Assembly (NCBI RefSeq): GCF_009827295.1
Contig: NZ_WTYD01000002.1
Span: forward strand, 186,001 to 250,000
Length of the DNA stretch: 64,000 nt
DNA from: Qipengyuania pelagi
GTDB taxonomy: Bacteria; Pseudomonadota; Alphaproteobacteria; Sphingomonadales; Sphingomonadaceae
Reading direction: 5' to 3'
The position numbers and the translations under genes are program-made. Positions within the stretch are counted from its first letter, which is position 1. The number at the start of each line of letters is the position of its first letter. A model generated the notes under the pieces. That model did no database searches. It was not told where the DNA came from and saw nothing but the letters and a program-made list of their open reading frames with translations. This document shows positions 54,739 to 63,649 of the stretch, in pieces.

Positions 54739-55539
54739 TTATTCCTGTGGCAGCAGGAAGGTCCCTTCGACGACGGTGACGCAGTCGCCGCTCAGAACGG
54801 AACGGTCGCCATCCAAACGGCAGGTCATCTTCCCGCTGCGGGCGGAGGCCTGAAACGCCGTGAGTTCGAGGCGTCCCAATCGTGCGGCCCAGAACGGCGT
54901 CAACACCGCATGGGCGCCGCCGGTGACCGGATCTTCGTCGATCCCGCCGCCGGGCACGAAGACGCGGCTGACTATGTCGGTCTCAGTGCCCGGCGCGGTG
55001 CAGATGAAGAGATTGGTGCCCAGCGCCTTGAGGCCGCGAAAGTCGGGATCGAGCGCGCGGATCGCGTTCTCGTCGGGATAGAGGAACACTTCGTACCCAT
55101 CGGGATTGCGCCAGACTTCCTCGACCGGGCCGCCAAGAAGCGCCGCCGCCTCGTCCCACGCGGATTTTTCGGTGCGGATCGCGGGCAGGGCGAGCGCATA
55201 GCCCGATTCGCTGCGGTCGACTTGCAACACGCCCGCCTTGCGGGTGCGGAAGGTGACGGTATTCCCCCCGTCCCGCCCGAGCAGGACATGGCCGCTCGCC
55301 AGCGTGGCATGGCCACACAGGCGGATTTCCATCGCCGGCGTGAACCAGCGCAATTCCCAGTCCGCCTCGCCCGTATCGTCCTTCACGAGAAAGGCGGTCT
55401 CGGCGAAATTGTTCTCTTCCGCGATCGACAGCAGGGTCGCGTCGTCCAGCCATGCGTCCAGCGGCATCACTGCCGCCTGATTGCCCGTGAAAGCCCGGTC
55501 GGCAAAGGCATCGACATGCCAATAGGGCAGGCGGATCAT
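54739..55539 (-). CDS. PhzF-family isomerase-like protein
   Basis: Protein of 266 residues with the two-lobed diaminopimelate-epimerase-like fold. It has DAFADRAFTGNQAAVMPLD, the catalytic Glu in EENNFAETAFLV, RWFTPAMEIRLCGHATLASGHVLL and, in the C-terminal lobe, FVPGGGIDEDPVTGGAHAVL. PhzF in phenazine producers isomerises dihydro-hydroxyanthranilate. No other phenazine genes are present here, so this is one of the many widespread homologues of unknown substrate. It overlaps the CDF gene upstream (ATGA) and sits in an operon pdxH-CDF-phzF-like. Confidence 0.92.
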   Translation of the reverse strand: MIRLPYWHVDAFADRAFTGNQAAVMPLDAWLDDATLLSIAEENNFAETAFLVKDDTGEADWELRWFTPAMEIRLCGHATLASGHVLLGRDGGNTVTFRTRKAGVLQVDRSESGYALALPAIRTEKSAWDEAAALLGGPVEEVWRNPDGYEVFLYPDENAIRALDPDFRGLKALGTNLFICTAPGTETDIVSRVFVPGGGIDEDPVTGGAHAVLTPFWAARLGRLELTAFQASARSGKMTCRLDGDRSVLSGDCVTVVEGTFLLPQE

Positions 55540-56483
55540 GGGCGCTTCTCCAGTTTCTCGAATTCGTTGGCTTCGACGAGCGTGTTGCCCGGATCGTCGA
55601 TCTGGCCGCGCGGATCGATATGGACGAACAGTTCGAGGCCGGGAAACGCCGCTTCGAGATCGTGTTCGACGCGCTCCAGCATGTCATGCGCCTCGCGCAC
55701 GGTCAGGTCGGGGTCCATCTCGATATGGAATTGCGCGATGTCGATATCGCCCGCCGTGCGCGTCCTGAGATCGTGGAGACGCGAAAACCCCTGATGGCCC
55801 GCCACCACCTCGATCAGGCGCCGCCGTTTGTCCTCGGGCCATTCGGCGTCCATGAGATGCTCGATCGCCTCGCTGCCCGCGCGCCAGGCGCTGCGCACCA
55901 GCCAGGCCGCGATCAGCAGGCCGAAGACGGGATCGGCGCCGCTCAGGCCCAGAACGGTGTCGAGCACCAAGGCCGCGATCACGGCGAGGTTCAGCAGCAG
56001 GTCCGACTGGTAATGCGCGAAATCGGCGCGAATCGCGACCGACCGCGTGCGCGAAATCACGTAACGCTGCCAGGCGAGCAATCCCAACGTCGCCAGAATC
56101 GCGATGGCCGAAACCGCGATGCCTTCACCCGCCGCCTCGACCTCCTGCCCGCCGAGCAGATGTTCCCCCGCCCGCAGCGCGATGCCAGCCGCCGACACCG
56201 CGATCAGCATGACCTGGACCATCGCAGCCACCGCCTCCGCCTTGCCGTGGCCGAAGCGGTGATTGTGGTCGGCAGGCTTGCTGGCGAACCAGACCGCGAA
56301 CAGCGTGATCCCGCTGGCGAGGAGGTCGAGCGTCGAATCGGCGAGGCTGCCGAGCATGGCGGTCGAACCCGTCCGCCAGCTCGCCCACGCCTTGAGCGCC
56401 ACCAGAAGCAGCGCAACCGTGATCGAGGCGGCGGCGGCACTGCGCGTCAGGAGCGCGCGATCGGGCGGGGTGTTCTGCCTCAC
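55536..56483 (-). CDS. Cation diffusion facilitator (FieF/YiiP-like metal exporter)
   Basis: Metal/proton antiporter of 315 residues with six membrane helices. Metal-site residues are visible in SLADSTLDLLAS (helix 2) and DHNHRFGHGKAEAVAA. The C-terminal cytoplasmic domain (about 215-300) has the ferredoxin-like layout with HDLRTRTAGDIDIAQFHIEMD. The likely substrate is zinc or iron(II). The start is GTG at 56483, which overlaps the pdxH stop (GTGA). Confidence 0.94.
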   Translation of the reverse strand: MRQNTPPDRALLTRSAAAASITVALLLVALKAWASWRTGSTAMLGSLADSTLDLLASGITLFAVWFASKPADHNHRFGHGKAEAVAAMVQVMLIAVSAAGIALRAGEHLLGGQEVEAAGEGIAVSAIAILATLGLLAWQRYVISRTRSVAIRADFAHYQSDLLLNLAVIAALVLDTVLGLSGADPVFGLLIAAWLVRSAWRAGSEAIEHLMDAEWPEDKRRRLIEVVAGHQGFSRLHDLRTRTAGDIDIAQFHIEMDPDLTVREAHDMLERVEHDLEAAFPGLELFVHIDPRGQIDDPGNTLVEANEFEKLEKRP

Positions 56484-57088
56484 GGATAGAGCAGCGTGTC
56501 GGCCCAGTCCGCGTGCGGGTCGACGCGTTGGAACAGGCGGCGGTCATGGAGGCGGTTGGGACGGTCGAGCCAGAATTCGATCCGGCGCGGGCGCAGGCGA
56601 AAGCCGGTCCAATGCGCGGGGCGCGGCACATCGCCTTCGGGATAAAGGCGCGCCAGCTCCTCGATCCGGTCGAGATAGGTCTGGCGATCGGGCAGCGGGC
56701 GCGACTGGTCGCTCGCCGCCGAACCGATCTGCGAATCGCGCGGGCGGGAATGGAAATAGGCGTCGGCCTCTTCGGCGCTGACCTCGCTCAGCGGCCCTTC
56801 GATGCGGATCTGGCGGCGCAGGCTCTTCCAGTGGAACAGCAGCGCGGCCTGCATATTGGCGCGGATTTCCTCGCCCTTGCGGCTCTGGGCATTGGTGTAG
56901 AAGGTGAACCCGTCCGGCGAGCGATCCTTCAGCAGGACCATCCGCACCGACGGCGCGCCTTCGGGCGTCGCGGTCGCCAAGGCCATGGCGTTGGGATCGT
57001 TGGGCTCGGATTCCCGCGCTTGCTGGAACCATTCCTCGAACAGGGCGAAGGGATCGGTCTGCGCAATGGCGCTGCGGTCTCGTTCCAT
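56480..57088 (-). CDS. pdxH: Pyridoxamine 5'-phosphate oxidase
   Basis: FMN-dependent enzyme of 202 residues that makes pyridoxal 5'-phosphate. It has PNAMALATATPEGAPSVRMVLLK, FTFYTNAQSRKGEEIRANMQAALLFHW, RQIRIEGPL, YFHSRPRDSQIGSAASDQS, and the C-terminal FRLRPRRIEFWLDRPNRLHDR motif. The ATG at 57088 has AGGAGG 9 nt upstream; the longer open frame would include non-family sequence. It is the first gene of the operon with the CDF and PhzF-like genes and is divergent from the DnaJ-like gene. Confidence 0.96.
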   Translation of the reverse strand: MERDRSAIAQTDPFALFEEWFQQARESEPNDPNAMALATATPEGAPSVRMVLLKDRSPDGFTFYTNAQSRKGEEIRANMQAALLFHWKSLRRQIRIEGPLSEVSAEEADAYFHSRPRDSQIGSAASDQSRPLPDRQTYLDRIEELARLYPEGDVPRPAHWTGFRLRPRRIEFWLDRPNRLHDRRLFQRVDPHADWADTLLYP

Positions 57089-57206
57089 TGCTCGATCCTC
57101 CTGCTGCGATGCCCGCGCCCTAGCGGCACCGCGCGCAGGTGAAAAGCCGCCCTTCAAAACCGGTGCGCGCTTGCCCTCGGGCGCTGCCCCACCTAGCTGA
57201 CACAGC
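57089..57206. promoter_or_regulatory. Divergent region between pdxH and the DnaJ-like gene
   Basis: A 118-bp gap that must carry the promoters of the pdxH operon (minus) and the chaperone-YihY-fabI operon (plus). Apart from the pdxH ribosome site AGGAGG I could not identify promoter boxes. Confidence 0.4.
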
Positions 57207-58184
57207 ATGGCCGATCCCTATTCCATCCTCGGTGTCGCGCGCACCGCCTCCGAAGCGGAGATCAAGAGCGCCTATCGCAAGCTCGCCAAGGAGCTGCATC
57301 CCGACCGCAATAAGGACAATCCGAAAGCGGCGGAGCGGTTCTCCGAAGTCACCAACGCCTACGATCTCCTGTCCGACAAGGACAAGCGCGCCCGCTTCGA
57401 CCGGGGCGAGATCGATGCGGACGGCAATCCGGCCAATCCGTTCGCAGGCATGGGAGGCGGCGGCCGCGGCGGCTTCAACCCCAATGCGGGCGGCGGCTTT
57501 CGCGCGCAGGATTTCCAGGGCTTCGGCGGCGGCGAGGAAGTCGATCTCGGCGATATCTTCGACGGGTTGTTCGGCGGCGGCCGCCAGCGCGGCAATCCCA
57601 ATATGGGCCCAAATATGGGCGGCGGGAATCCCTTCGGACAGGGGCGCCGCGCCCCGCCCCCGCAGAAAGGCGCCGACATCGCCTATCGCCTGCGCGTCCC
57701 CTTCGTGGATGCCGCGACCCTGAAGCAGCAGCGCATCACTCTGTCCGATGGCAAGACGATCGATCTGAAACTGCCGAAGGGCGTCGAGAGCGGCACGCAG
57801 ATGCGCCTCAAGGGCAAGGGTCAACAGGGCCCCGGCGGCGCGGGCGACGGGCTGGTGACGATCGATATCGAGAGCCACAAACTGTTTCGCCGCGAGGGCG
57901 AGGACGTGAAATTCGACCTCCCGATCACGCTCGACGAGGCGGTGAATGGCGGCAAGGTGCGCGTCCCCACCGTCGATGGCCCGGTGATGATGACGATCAA
58001 GCCCGGCACCAGCGGCGGCACCAAGCTGCGTTTGAAGGGCAAGGGCTTCACCACCAAATCCGGCGCGCGCGGCGATCAGCTGGTCACGCTCGAAATCCAG
58101 CTGCCCGACGATCTTGGCGAACTCGCCAAGCGGCTCGAGGGGTGGAAGGACGAGGGCGATCCACGGGCCGGCCTCGGGGCTTAA
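57207..58184 (+). CDS. DnaJ-like co-chaperone without zinc domain (CbpA type)
   Basis: Class B J-protein of 325 residues that would stimulate DnaK. The J-domain (1-70) has the HPD motif at 31-33 (ELHPDRNKD). A long Gly/Phe-rich linker (about 75-150) follows, then two C-terminal substrate-binding domains (VPFVDAATLKQQRITLSDG; LPITLDEAVNGGKVRVPTVDG). There is no CxxCxGxG zinc-finger region, so it is CbpA-like rather than DnaJ proper. It is immediately followed by the YihY gene (3 bp), which implies co-transcription with YihY and fabI. Confidence 0.93.
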   Translation: MADPYSILGVARTASEAEIKSAYRKLAKELHPDRNKDNPKAAERFSEVTNAYDLLSDKDKRARFDRGEIDADGNPANPFAGMGGGGRGGFNPNAGGGFRAQDFQGFGGGEEVDLGDIFDGLFGGGRQRGNPNMGPNMGGGNPFGQGRRAPPPQKGADIAYRLRVPFVDAATLKQQRITLSDGKTIDLKLPKGVESGTQMRLKGKGQQGPGGAGDGLVTIDIESHKLFRREGEDVKFDLPITLDEAVNGGKVRVPTVDGPVMMTIKPGTSGGTKLRLKGKGFTTKSGARGDQLVTLEIQLPDDLGELAKRLEGWKDEGDPRAGLGA

Positions 58185-58187
58185 TTC

Positions 58188-59222
58188 TTGCCGCCTGCCA
58201 AACTCCCGCCCCCGGAGCACCGCGAGGTCCGCTCCCTTTCGCCGGAAGCGCGGCGCAAATATGCCGAGAAATTGCAGGAGCATGTCGTCGACAAGATCGG
58301 CCCGGGCACACGCGCCTGGGCGGTGACGAAGCGCGCGGCGATCGGCACCTTCAATGACGGCTTCATCCATGCGGGCAATCTCGCCTATCTGGCGATGTTC
58401 TCGATCTTCCCTTTCTTTATCCTCGGCTCGGCCCTGTTCTCGCTGATCGGCGAGGAGAGCGAGCGCGCGGCGAGCATCAACGCCGTCCTCTACGCCCTGC
58501 CCCCGGTCGTCGGAAACGTGATCGAGCCGGTCGCGCGCGACGTGATCGAGGCGCGCAGCGGCTGGCTGCTATGGCTGGGCGCGCTCGTCGCGCTGTGGAC
58601 GGTCGGCAGCCTGATCGAGACCATCCGCGACATATTGCGCCGGGCCTATGGCACCGAACTGACTCATGCGTTCTGGAAATACCGCCTGTTTTCGAGCGGG
58701 GTGATCCTTGGCGCGGTGTTGCTGCTGATGCTGTCGCTGATCGCCCAGTTCGTGATCGGCGCGGCCCAGCAGGTGATCGATGCCTATTTCCCCAACCTCG
58801 TCGACTGGGTCCAGGCACTGCGCCTGTCGCGCATCGTGCCCGCCTTCGGCCTGTTCGGATCGCTCTATCTCATCTTCTTCACGTTGACGCCCGCCCGCTA
58901 TCGCTCGCGCCGCTATCCCAAATGGCCGGGCGTGCTGTTCACCACTTTGTGGTGGGTGGCGGTGACGACCCTGCTGCCGATGGTGCTGCGCAGCTTCTTC
59001 ACTTACAATCTGACCTATGGAAGCCTTGCCGGAATCATGGTCGCGCTATTCTTCTTCTGGCTGGTCGGGCTTGGAGTGGTTATCGGGGCCGAACTGAATG
59101 CGGCCCTGGCCGAAACGCCCGAGGAGGAGATCAATTTCCTTGGGCATAGTGACGATGATCGCCGCCGCGCGCTCGAACGCGAAATGGCGAACGAACGGGA
59201 ATTGGAGAAGGACGAAGCATGA
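58188..59222 (+). CDS. YihY/BrkB-family inner membrane protein
   Basis: Protein of 344 residues with six predicted membrane helices and the family pattern GNLAYLAMFSIFPFFILGSALF, WLGALVALWTVGSLIETI, YGTELTHAFWKYRL and LVGLGVVIGAELNAAL. A soluble N-terminal stretch of about 60 residues and a charged C-terminal tail flank the core. Function of the family is unknown despite old names (ribonuclease BN, virulence factor BrkB). The start is TTG at 58188, 3 bp after the previous stop; no ATG nearby would keep the conserved N-terminus. Overlaps fabI by 4 nt. Confidence 0.88.
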   Translation: MPPAKLPPPEHREVRSLSPEARRKYAEKLQEHVVDKIGPGTRAWAVTKRAAIGTFNDGFIHAGNLAYLAMFSIFPFFILGSALFSLIGEESERAASINAVLYALPPVVGNVIEPVARDVIEARSGWLLWLGALVALWTVGSLIETIRDILRRAYGTELTHAFWKYRLFSSGVILGAVLLLMLSLIAQFVIGAAQQVIDAYFPNLVDWVQALRLSRIVPAFGLFGSLYLIFFTLTPARYRSRRYPKWPGVLFTTLWWVAVTTLLPMVLRSFFTYNLTYGSLAGIMVALFFFWLVGLGVVIGAELNAALAETPEEEINFLGHSDDDRRRALEREMANERELEKDEA

Positions 59223-60046
59223 GCGGATTGATGGCCGGAAAACGCGGGCTGATCATGGGCCTCGCCAACGACAAGTCGCTGGCCTGGGGCATCGCCAAGG
59301 AACTGGCCGACCAGGGCGCGGAAATGGCCTTCTCCTATCAGGGCGAAGCGCTCAAGAAGCGCGTCGAACCCCTCGCCGCCCAGCTCGGCAGCGATTTCGT
59401 CTTCGAATGCGACGTGGCGAACATGGAGGCGCTTGACCGCGCCTTCGACACGCTGAAGCAGCGCTGGGAGACGATCGATTTCGTCGTCCACGCGATCGGC
59501 TTTTCCGACAAGAGCGAGCTGCGCGGCAAATATGTCGATACCAGCCTCGACAATTTCCTGATGACCATGAACATCTCGGCCTACAGCCTCGTCGCGGTGG
59601 CGAAGCGGGCGGCGGAGATGATGCCGCCCCTCCGGGAGGATGGAACGGGCGGTGGATCGATCCTGACGCTGACCTATTACGGCGCCGAAAAGGTGATCCC
59701 GCATTACAACGTCATGGGCGTCGCCAAGGCCGCGCTGGAGACGAGCGTCCAGTATCTCGCCAACGATCTCGGCCCGCAGAACATCCGCGTCAACGCGATC
59801 AGCGCGGGGCCCATCAAGACCCTCGCCGCCAGCGGGATCGGCGATTTCCGCTACATCCTCAAATGGAACGAGCTGAACTCGCCCTTGCGCCGCAACGTGA
59901 CGATCGAGGATGTCGGCGGTGCCGGCCTCTACTTCCTCTCGCGCCTGTCATCGGGCGTGACGGGTGAGACGCACCACGTGGACGCAGGCTATCATGTGGT
60001 GGGCATGAAACAGGAAAATGCGCCGGATATCGCGCTCGATCGGTGA
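59219..60046 (+). CDS. fabI: Enoyl-[acyl-carrier-protein] reductase (NADH)
   Basis: Short-chain reductase of 275 residues for the last step of each fatty-acid elongation cycle. It has GKRGLIMGLANDKSLAWGIA (cofactor site of the FabI type), SYQGEALKKRVEPLA, and the catalytic Tyr-x6-Lys within KVIPHYNVMGVAKAALE, followed by GPIKTLAASGIGDF. The sequence is of the classical triclosan-sensitive FabI type rather than FabV or FabL. The ATG overlaps the stop of the YihY gene (ATGA). Confidence 0.97.
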   Translation: MSGLMAGKRGLIMGLANDKSLAWGIAKELADQGAEMAFSYQGEALKKRVEPLAAQLGSDFVFECDVANMEALDRAFDTLKQRWETIDFVVHAIGFSDKSELRGKYVDTSLDNFLMTMNISAYSLVAVAKRAAEMMPPLREDGTGGGSILTLTYYGAEKVIPHYNVMGVAKAALETSVQYLANDLGPQNIRVNAISAGPIKTLAASGIGDFRYILKWNELNSPLRRNVTIEDVGGAGLYFLSRLSSGVTGETHHVDAGYHVVGMKQENAPDIALDR

Positions 60047-60078
60047 ACTACCCGCTCGCCTGACAGAGAGCTCGAAGC

Positions 60079-61338
60079 TCAGGCCGCCCAAATCCCCCGC
60101 GTATCATAAACGGCGGCCTCGGCGCGCTCTTCAGGCGGGATTGCCTTGAACATATCGTGGTCCACTAACACGATCAGCACGCCGCATTCTTCCAGCGCAC
60201 CATCGATGTCGATCAATTGCGCACCCGTGCCATCGAATTCCTTCGGTAGTTCGGCGGCGTAGGGCTCCACGATCCGAACGCGGCCGCCGTATTCCCGCGC
60301 CAAATTGGCAGCGACGAAGCGCGCCGGGCTTTCGCGGAAATCGTCGATATTGGCTTTGAAGGCCAGGCCCAGGCAGCCGATCTTCGCGTCCGGATGCTCG
60401 GCAATCAGCGCGCTTGCCCGGTCGAGGACGTGATGCATCTTCGCGTCGTTCGTCTCGCGCGCCTGGCGGATCAGCTTGGCTTCCTCGGGCGCACCATGGA
60501 CGATGAACCAGGGGTCGACCGCGATGCAGTGGCCGCCGACGCCGGGGCCCGGCTGCAATATGTTCACGCGCGGATGGCGGTTGGCGAGGCGGATCACTTC
60601 CCAGACGTCGAGCCCCTGACGGTCCGCGATCATCGAGAGTTCGTTGGCGAAGGCGATGTTCACGTCGCGAAAGGCGTTTTCGACCAGCTTGGTCATCTCC
60701 GCGCTGCGCGCATCGGTGACGACGCATTCGCCCTTCACGAACCGCTTGTAGAAGGAGAGGGCCTTGCGTGCGCAGCGCGGCGTAATCCCGCCGATCGAAC
60801 GGTCGTTATGCGTCAGTTCCTCGAGGATACGGCCCGGCAGGACGCGTTCGGGGCAATAGGCGATCGAGACATCGGGCGAGCCTTCGCAAAGGCCCGGCAG
60901 TGCGAGATCGGGCCGCTCTTCGGCGATAACGTCGCGCATCTGTTCGGTTGTGCCGACCGGCGAGGTCGATTCGAGGATGATCGTATCACCCTTCTTCAGG
61001 ACACGCGCGAGTTTGCGCGTGGCGTCGAGCACGTAGCTAATGTCGGGCGTGTGCGCCCCGTCCTTGGCGAAGGGAGTGGGCACGGCGACAACGAACACGT
61101 CCGCGCTGGCCACTTCGGTCGAGGCCTTCAGCATTCCGCGCTGAACCACGGCCTGCACCAGACCGTCGAGATCGACTTCCTCGATATGGATCTCGCCGCG
61201 ATTGATCGTGTCGACCACGCTCTGCGTCACGTCCACCCCGTGGACCGGGCAGCCCGCCCGCGCGATTATCGCCGCTGTGGGCAGGCCGATATAGCCCAGC
61301 CCGATCACGCACACTGTCGGCTTCGTATCACCGCGCAT
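60079..61338 (-). CDS. wecC: UDP-N-acetyl-D-mannosamine dehydrogenase
   Basis: NAD-dependent enzyme of 419 residues that oxidises UDP-ManNAc to UDP-ManNAcA. It has the Rossmann motif GLGYIGLP (13-20), VAVPTPFAKDGAHTPDIS, ESTSPVGTTEQM, KLVENAFRDVNIAFANEL, the active-site Cys271 in GVGGHCIAVDPWFIV, and GLAFKANIDDFRESPA. The GGHCIAVDPWF form separates it from the TviB-type enzyme at 3-4 kb. wecB, which supplies its substrate, lies 1.1 kb away on the same strand. The two probably feed ManNAcA into a second glycan or into the main polymer. Confidence 0.95.
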   Translation of the reverse strand: MRGDTKPTVCVIGLGYIGLPTAAIIARAGCPVHGVDVTQSVVDTINRGEIHIEEVDLDGLVQAVVQRGMLKASTEVASADVFVVAVPTPFAKDGAHTPDISYVLDATRKLARVLKKGDTIILESTSPVGTTEQMRDVIAEERPDLALPGLCEGSPDVSIAYCPERVLPGRILEELTHNDRSIGGITPRCARKALSFYKRFVKGECVVTDARSAEMTKLVENAFRDVNIAFANELSMIADRQGLDVWEVIRLANRHPRVNILQPGPGVGGHCIAVDPWFIVHGAPEEAKLIRQARETNDAKMHHVLDRASALIAEHPDAKIGCLGLAFKANIDDFRESPARFVAANLAREYGGRVRIVEPYAAELPKEFDGTGAQLIDIDGALEECGVLIVLVDHDMFKAIPPEERAEAAVYDTRGIWAA

Positions 61339-61448
61339 CGTCTAAATTCCCATACCGTTTCCGCCGCCCCTAGCCCCCGGCGGGTAAACATTGCAGTAAC
61401 CGCAGCGATTTTTCATAGCGAGGCCGGATTGGCTCGAAGGGCGCGATT

Positions 61449-62450
61449 ATGACGGTTCTGGTCACCGGAGCGGCGGGGTTCATCGGAGCGGCGGTTGCCG
61501 AACAGCTCTGCGCGAGGGGCGAGCGGGTCATCGGGCTCGACAGCTTCAATGCCTATTACCCTGTGCAATTGAAGCGTGACCGCATCGCCCGCGTCGAAAA
61601 CGCGGCGGGCGACAGCTTCGTCTCGATCGAAGCCGATTTCGCCGATCACACCGCTCTCGAATCGTACCTCGCCGATCAGGACTTCGACCGGATCGTCCAT
61701 CTCGGCGCGCAGGCGGGCGTGCGCTATTCGCTCGAGAATCCGCGCGCCTATGTCGAGGCGAACGTGATGGGCCATCTGAACCTGCTCGAAATCGCGCGCC
61801 ATCGCGGAATCGCGCATATGGTCTATGCCAGCTCCAGTTCGGTCTATGGCGGCAACGACAAGGTGCCGTTCAGTGTCGAGGACCGCGTCGATCATCCCTA
61901 TTCGCTCTATGCCGCGACCAAGAAGGCAGACGAACTGATGAGCGAGACCTACGCGCATCTCTATCGCATACCGCTGACGGGGCTGCGCTTCTTCACCGTC
62001 TATGGCCCATGGGGGCGGCCGGACATGATGCCGTGGCTGTTCACCGACGCGATCCTGTCGGGCCGTCCGATCAAGGTGTTCAACGAAGGACGGATGCGGC
62101 GGGACTTCACCTATATCGACGACATCGTCGCAGGCGTGATCGCCAGCCTCGATGCGCCACCCGCCGATGACGGGGCTGCGAAACCGGGCGGCAGCGTCGC
62201 GCCCCACGCGCTCTACAATATCGGCAACAACCGCCCCGAACAGCTGATGGATGTCATCGGTATTATCGAGGAGGCCTGCGGTCGCAGGGCCGAGATCGAG
62301 ATGTTGCCCATGCAGCCGGGCGACGTGCCCCAGACCTATGCCGATATCGATCCGATCCGCGACGATCTGGGTTTCGAGCCGAGGGTTTCGGCAGCCGACG
62401 GTTTTCCGCGTTTCGTGGACTGGTTCAAGCGCTACCACGCGCTGGGGTGA
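61449..62450 (+). CDS. UDP-glucuronate 4-epimerase-type NAD-dependent epimerase
   Basis: Extended short-chain epimerase of 333 residues. It has the NAD motif GAAGFIGAAVAEQL, then LDSFNAYYPVQLKRDRI, HLGAQAGVRYSLENP, YASSSSVYGGNDKVPFS, SLYAATKKADELM (YxxxK) and FTVYGPWGRPDMM. GLDSFNxYYxxxLKxxR and YGPWGRPDMA-type motifs are hallmarks of UDP-GlcA C4-epimerases, which give UDP-galacturonate. No UDP-glucose dehydrogenase is encoded in the window, so its substrate must come from elsewhere. It lies on the plus strand between wecC and wecB. Confidence 0.92.
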   Translation: MTVLVTGAAGFIGAAVAEQLCARGERVIGLDSFNAYYPVQLKRDRIARVENAAGDSFVSIEADFADHTALESYLADQDFDRIVHLGAQAGVRYSLENPRAYVEANVMGHLNLLEIARHRGIAHMVYASSSSVYGGNDKVPFSVEDRVDHPYSLYAATKKADELMSETYAHLYRIPLTGLRFFTVYGPWGRPDMMPWLFTDAILSGRPIKVFNEGRMRRDFTYIDDIVAGVIASLDAPPADDGAAKPGGSVAPHALYNIGNNRPEQLMDVIGIIEEACGRRAEIEMLPMQPGDVPQTYADIDPIRDDLGFEPRVSAADGFPRFVDWFKRYHALG

Positions 62451-62459
62451 GACTCGCGG

Positions 62460-63575
62460 CTAGCCCGCCAGCAAATCACAGATCCGCGTCGCCGATTGGC
62501 CATCGCCGAACGGATTGTGAGCGCGGGCCATGGCGGCATAGGCGGCTTCATCGTCGAGCAGGCGGGTGGTTTCTGCCACGATCCGATCGGGATCGGTGCC
62601 GACGAGCAGGGCCGTGCCCGCCTCGACACCCTCGGGCCGCTCGGTCGTCTCGCGCATGACGAGGACCGGCTTGCCGAGCGCGGGCGCCTCTTCCTGCACG
62701 CCGCCGCTGTCGCTGAGCATGAGATACGAAATATCGAGCAGGCGCGCGAAATGGGGATAGTCGAGCGGTTCGATCAGCGCGACATTGTCCAGCCCCGCAA
62801 GCTCCGCATTCATCACCTCGCGGACATTGGGATTCAGATGGACCGGGAAGATCACCGCCACATCGGGCCGCGCGGCGATCCGCTTCACCGCGTCGGCGAT
62901 GCCGCGCATCCCCTCGCCGAAATTCTCGCGCCGATGGCTGGTCATGCCGATGATCCGCTTGCCAGCGAAGCGCTTTTCAAGCTCGGCGAGACCGGAGGCC
63001 AGCGCGGGCTCGTTCTCGATGCGCGTCGTCACCCAGTGGAGCGCGTCGATCACCGTGTTCCCGGTGACGTGCACGCTCGCGGGATCGACATTCTCGCGCC
63101 TGAGCGCGGCGGCCGCCGTCTCGGTCGGCGCGCAATGGAGGGCGGCGAAGCTGCCGACGACCTTGCGATTGACCTCTTCGGGCCAGGGATGGTGGATATC
63201 GCCCGATCGCAGGCCCGCCTCGACATGGCAGACCGGGATCTGCCGGTAATAGGCCGCCAAAGCGCCTGCCATCACTGTAGTGGTATCGCCCTGGACCACG
63301 ACCCAGTCGGGCTTCTCCATATCGAGGACCCGGCCGATCCCGGTGAGGGCGCGAGCGGTCAGCTCGTCGAGCGTCTGGCCTGGCGTCATAAGGTCGAGAT
63401 CGTGATCGGGTGCGATATTGGCGATCGCCAGAACCTGATCGAGCATAGCGCGATGCTGCGCCGAAATGCAGGTGCGCGAGACGAAGCGATCGTCACGCTC
63501 CAGCACGTGGATCAGCGGGAAAAGCTTGATCGCCTCGGGCCTTGTGCCGAAAACGGTGAGGATTTTGGACGCCAT
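62460..63575 (-). CDS. wecB: UDP-N-acetylglucosamine 2-epimerase (non-hydrolysing)
   Basis: Enzyme of 371 residues with a GT-B-like fold, making UDP-ManNAc from UDP-GlcNAc. It has VFGTRPEAIKLFPLI, QHRAMLDQVLAI, VVQGDTTTVMAGALAAYY, CHVEAGLRSGDIHHPWPEE.NR, TSHRRENFG, FPVHLNPNVRE, and LSDSGGVQEEAPALGKPVLVMRETTERPE. All family motifs are intact. It converges on the epimerase gene (9 bp between stops). With wecC it forms the usual route to UDP-ManNAcA. Confidence 0.97.
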   Translation of the reverse strand: MASKILTVFGTRPEAIKLFPLIHVLERDDRFVSRTCISAQHRAMLDQVLAIANIAPDHDLDLMTPGQTLDELTARALTGIGRVLDMEKPDWVVVQGDTTTVMAGALAAYYRQIPVCHVEAGLRSGDIHHPWPEEVNRKVVGSFAALHCAPTETAAAALRRENVDPASVHVTGNTVIDALHWVTTRIENEPALASGLAELEKRFAGKRIIGMTSHRRENFGEGMRGIADAVKRIAARPDVAVIFPVHLNPNVREVMNAELAGLDNVALIEPLDYPHFARLLDISYLMLSDSGGVQEEAPALGKPVLVMRETTERPEGVEAGTALLVGTDPDRIVAETTRLLDDEAAYAAMARAHNPFGDGQSATRICDLLAG

Positions 63576-63649
63576 GGCCGGTGCCTATAGCGCGCAATGG
63601 TTAAGGGCCGGAATACCCCGTTCGCTGTGCGGCGATCTGCCCCGCTCGT

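Noticed and set aside
54739-55539. PhzF-like gene as a sign of phenazine biosynthesis
   Set aside because: No other phz genes are nearby and the neighbours are a metal exporter and pdxH. PhzF homologues are widespread outside phenazine producers.
57120-58370. 416-codon minus-strand frame across the DnaJ-like gene and its promoter
   Set aside because: It covers the divergent promoter region and runs antisense to a complete J-protein. Composition is Ala/Arg/Gly-biased.
61413-62438. 341-codon minus-strand frame over the UDP-glucuronate 4-epimerase-type gene
   Set aside because: The plus strand encodes the epimerase with every motif, and the antisense product matches nothing. It could be mistaken for a link in a wecB-wecC operon.
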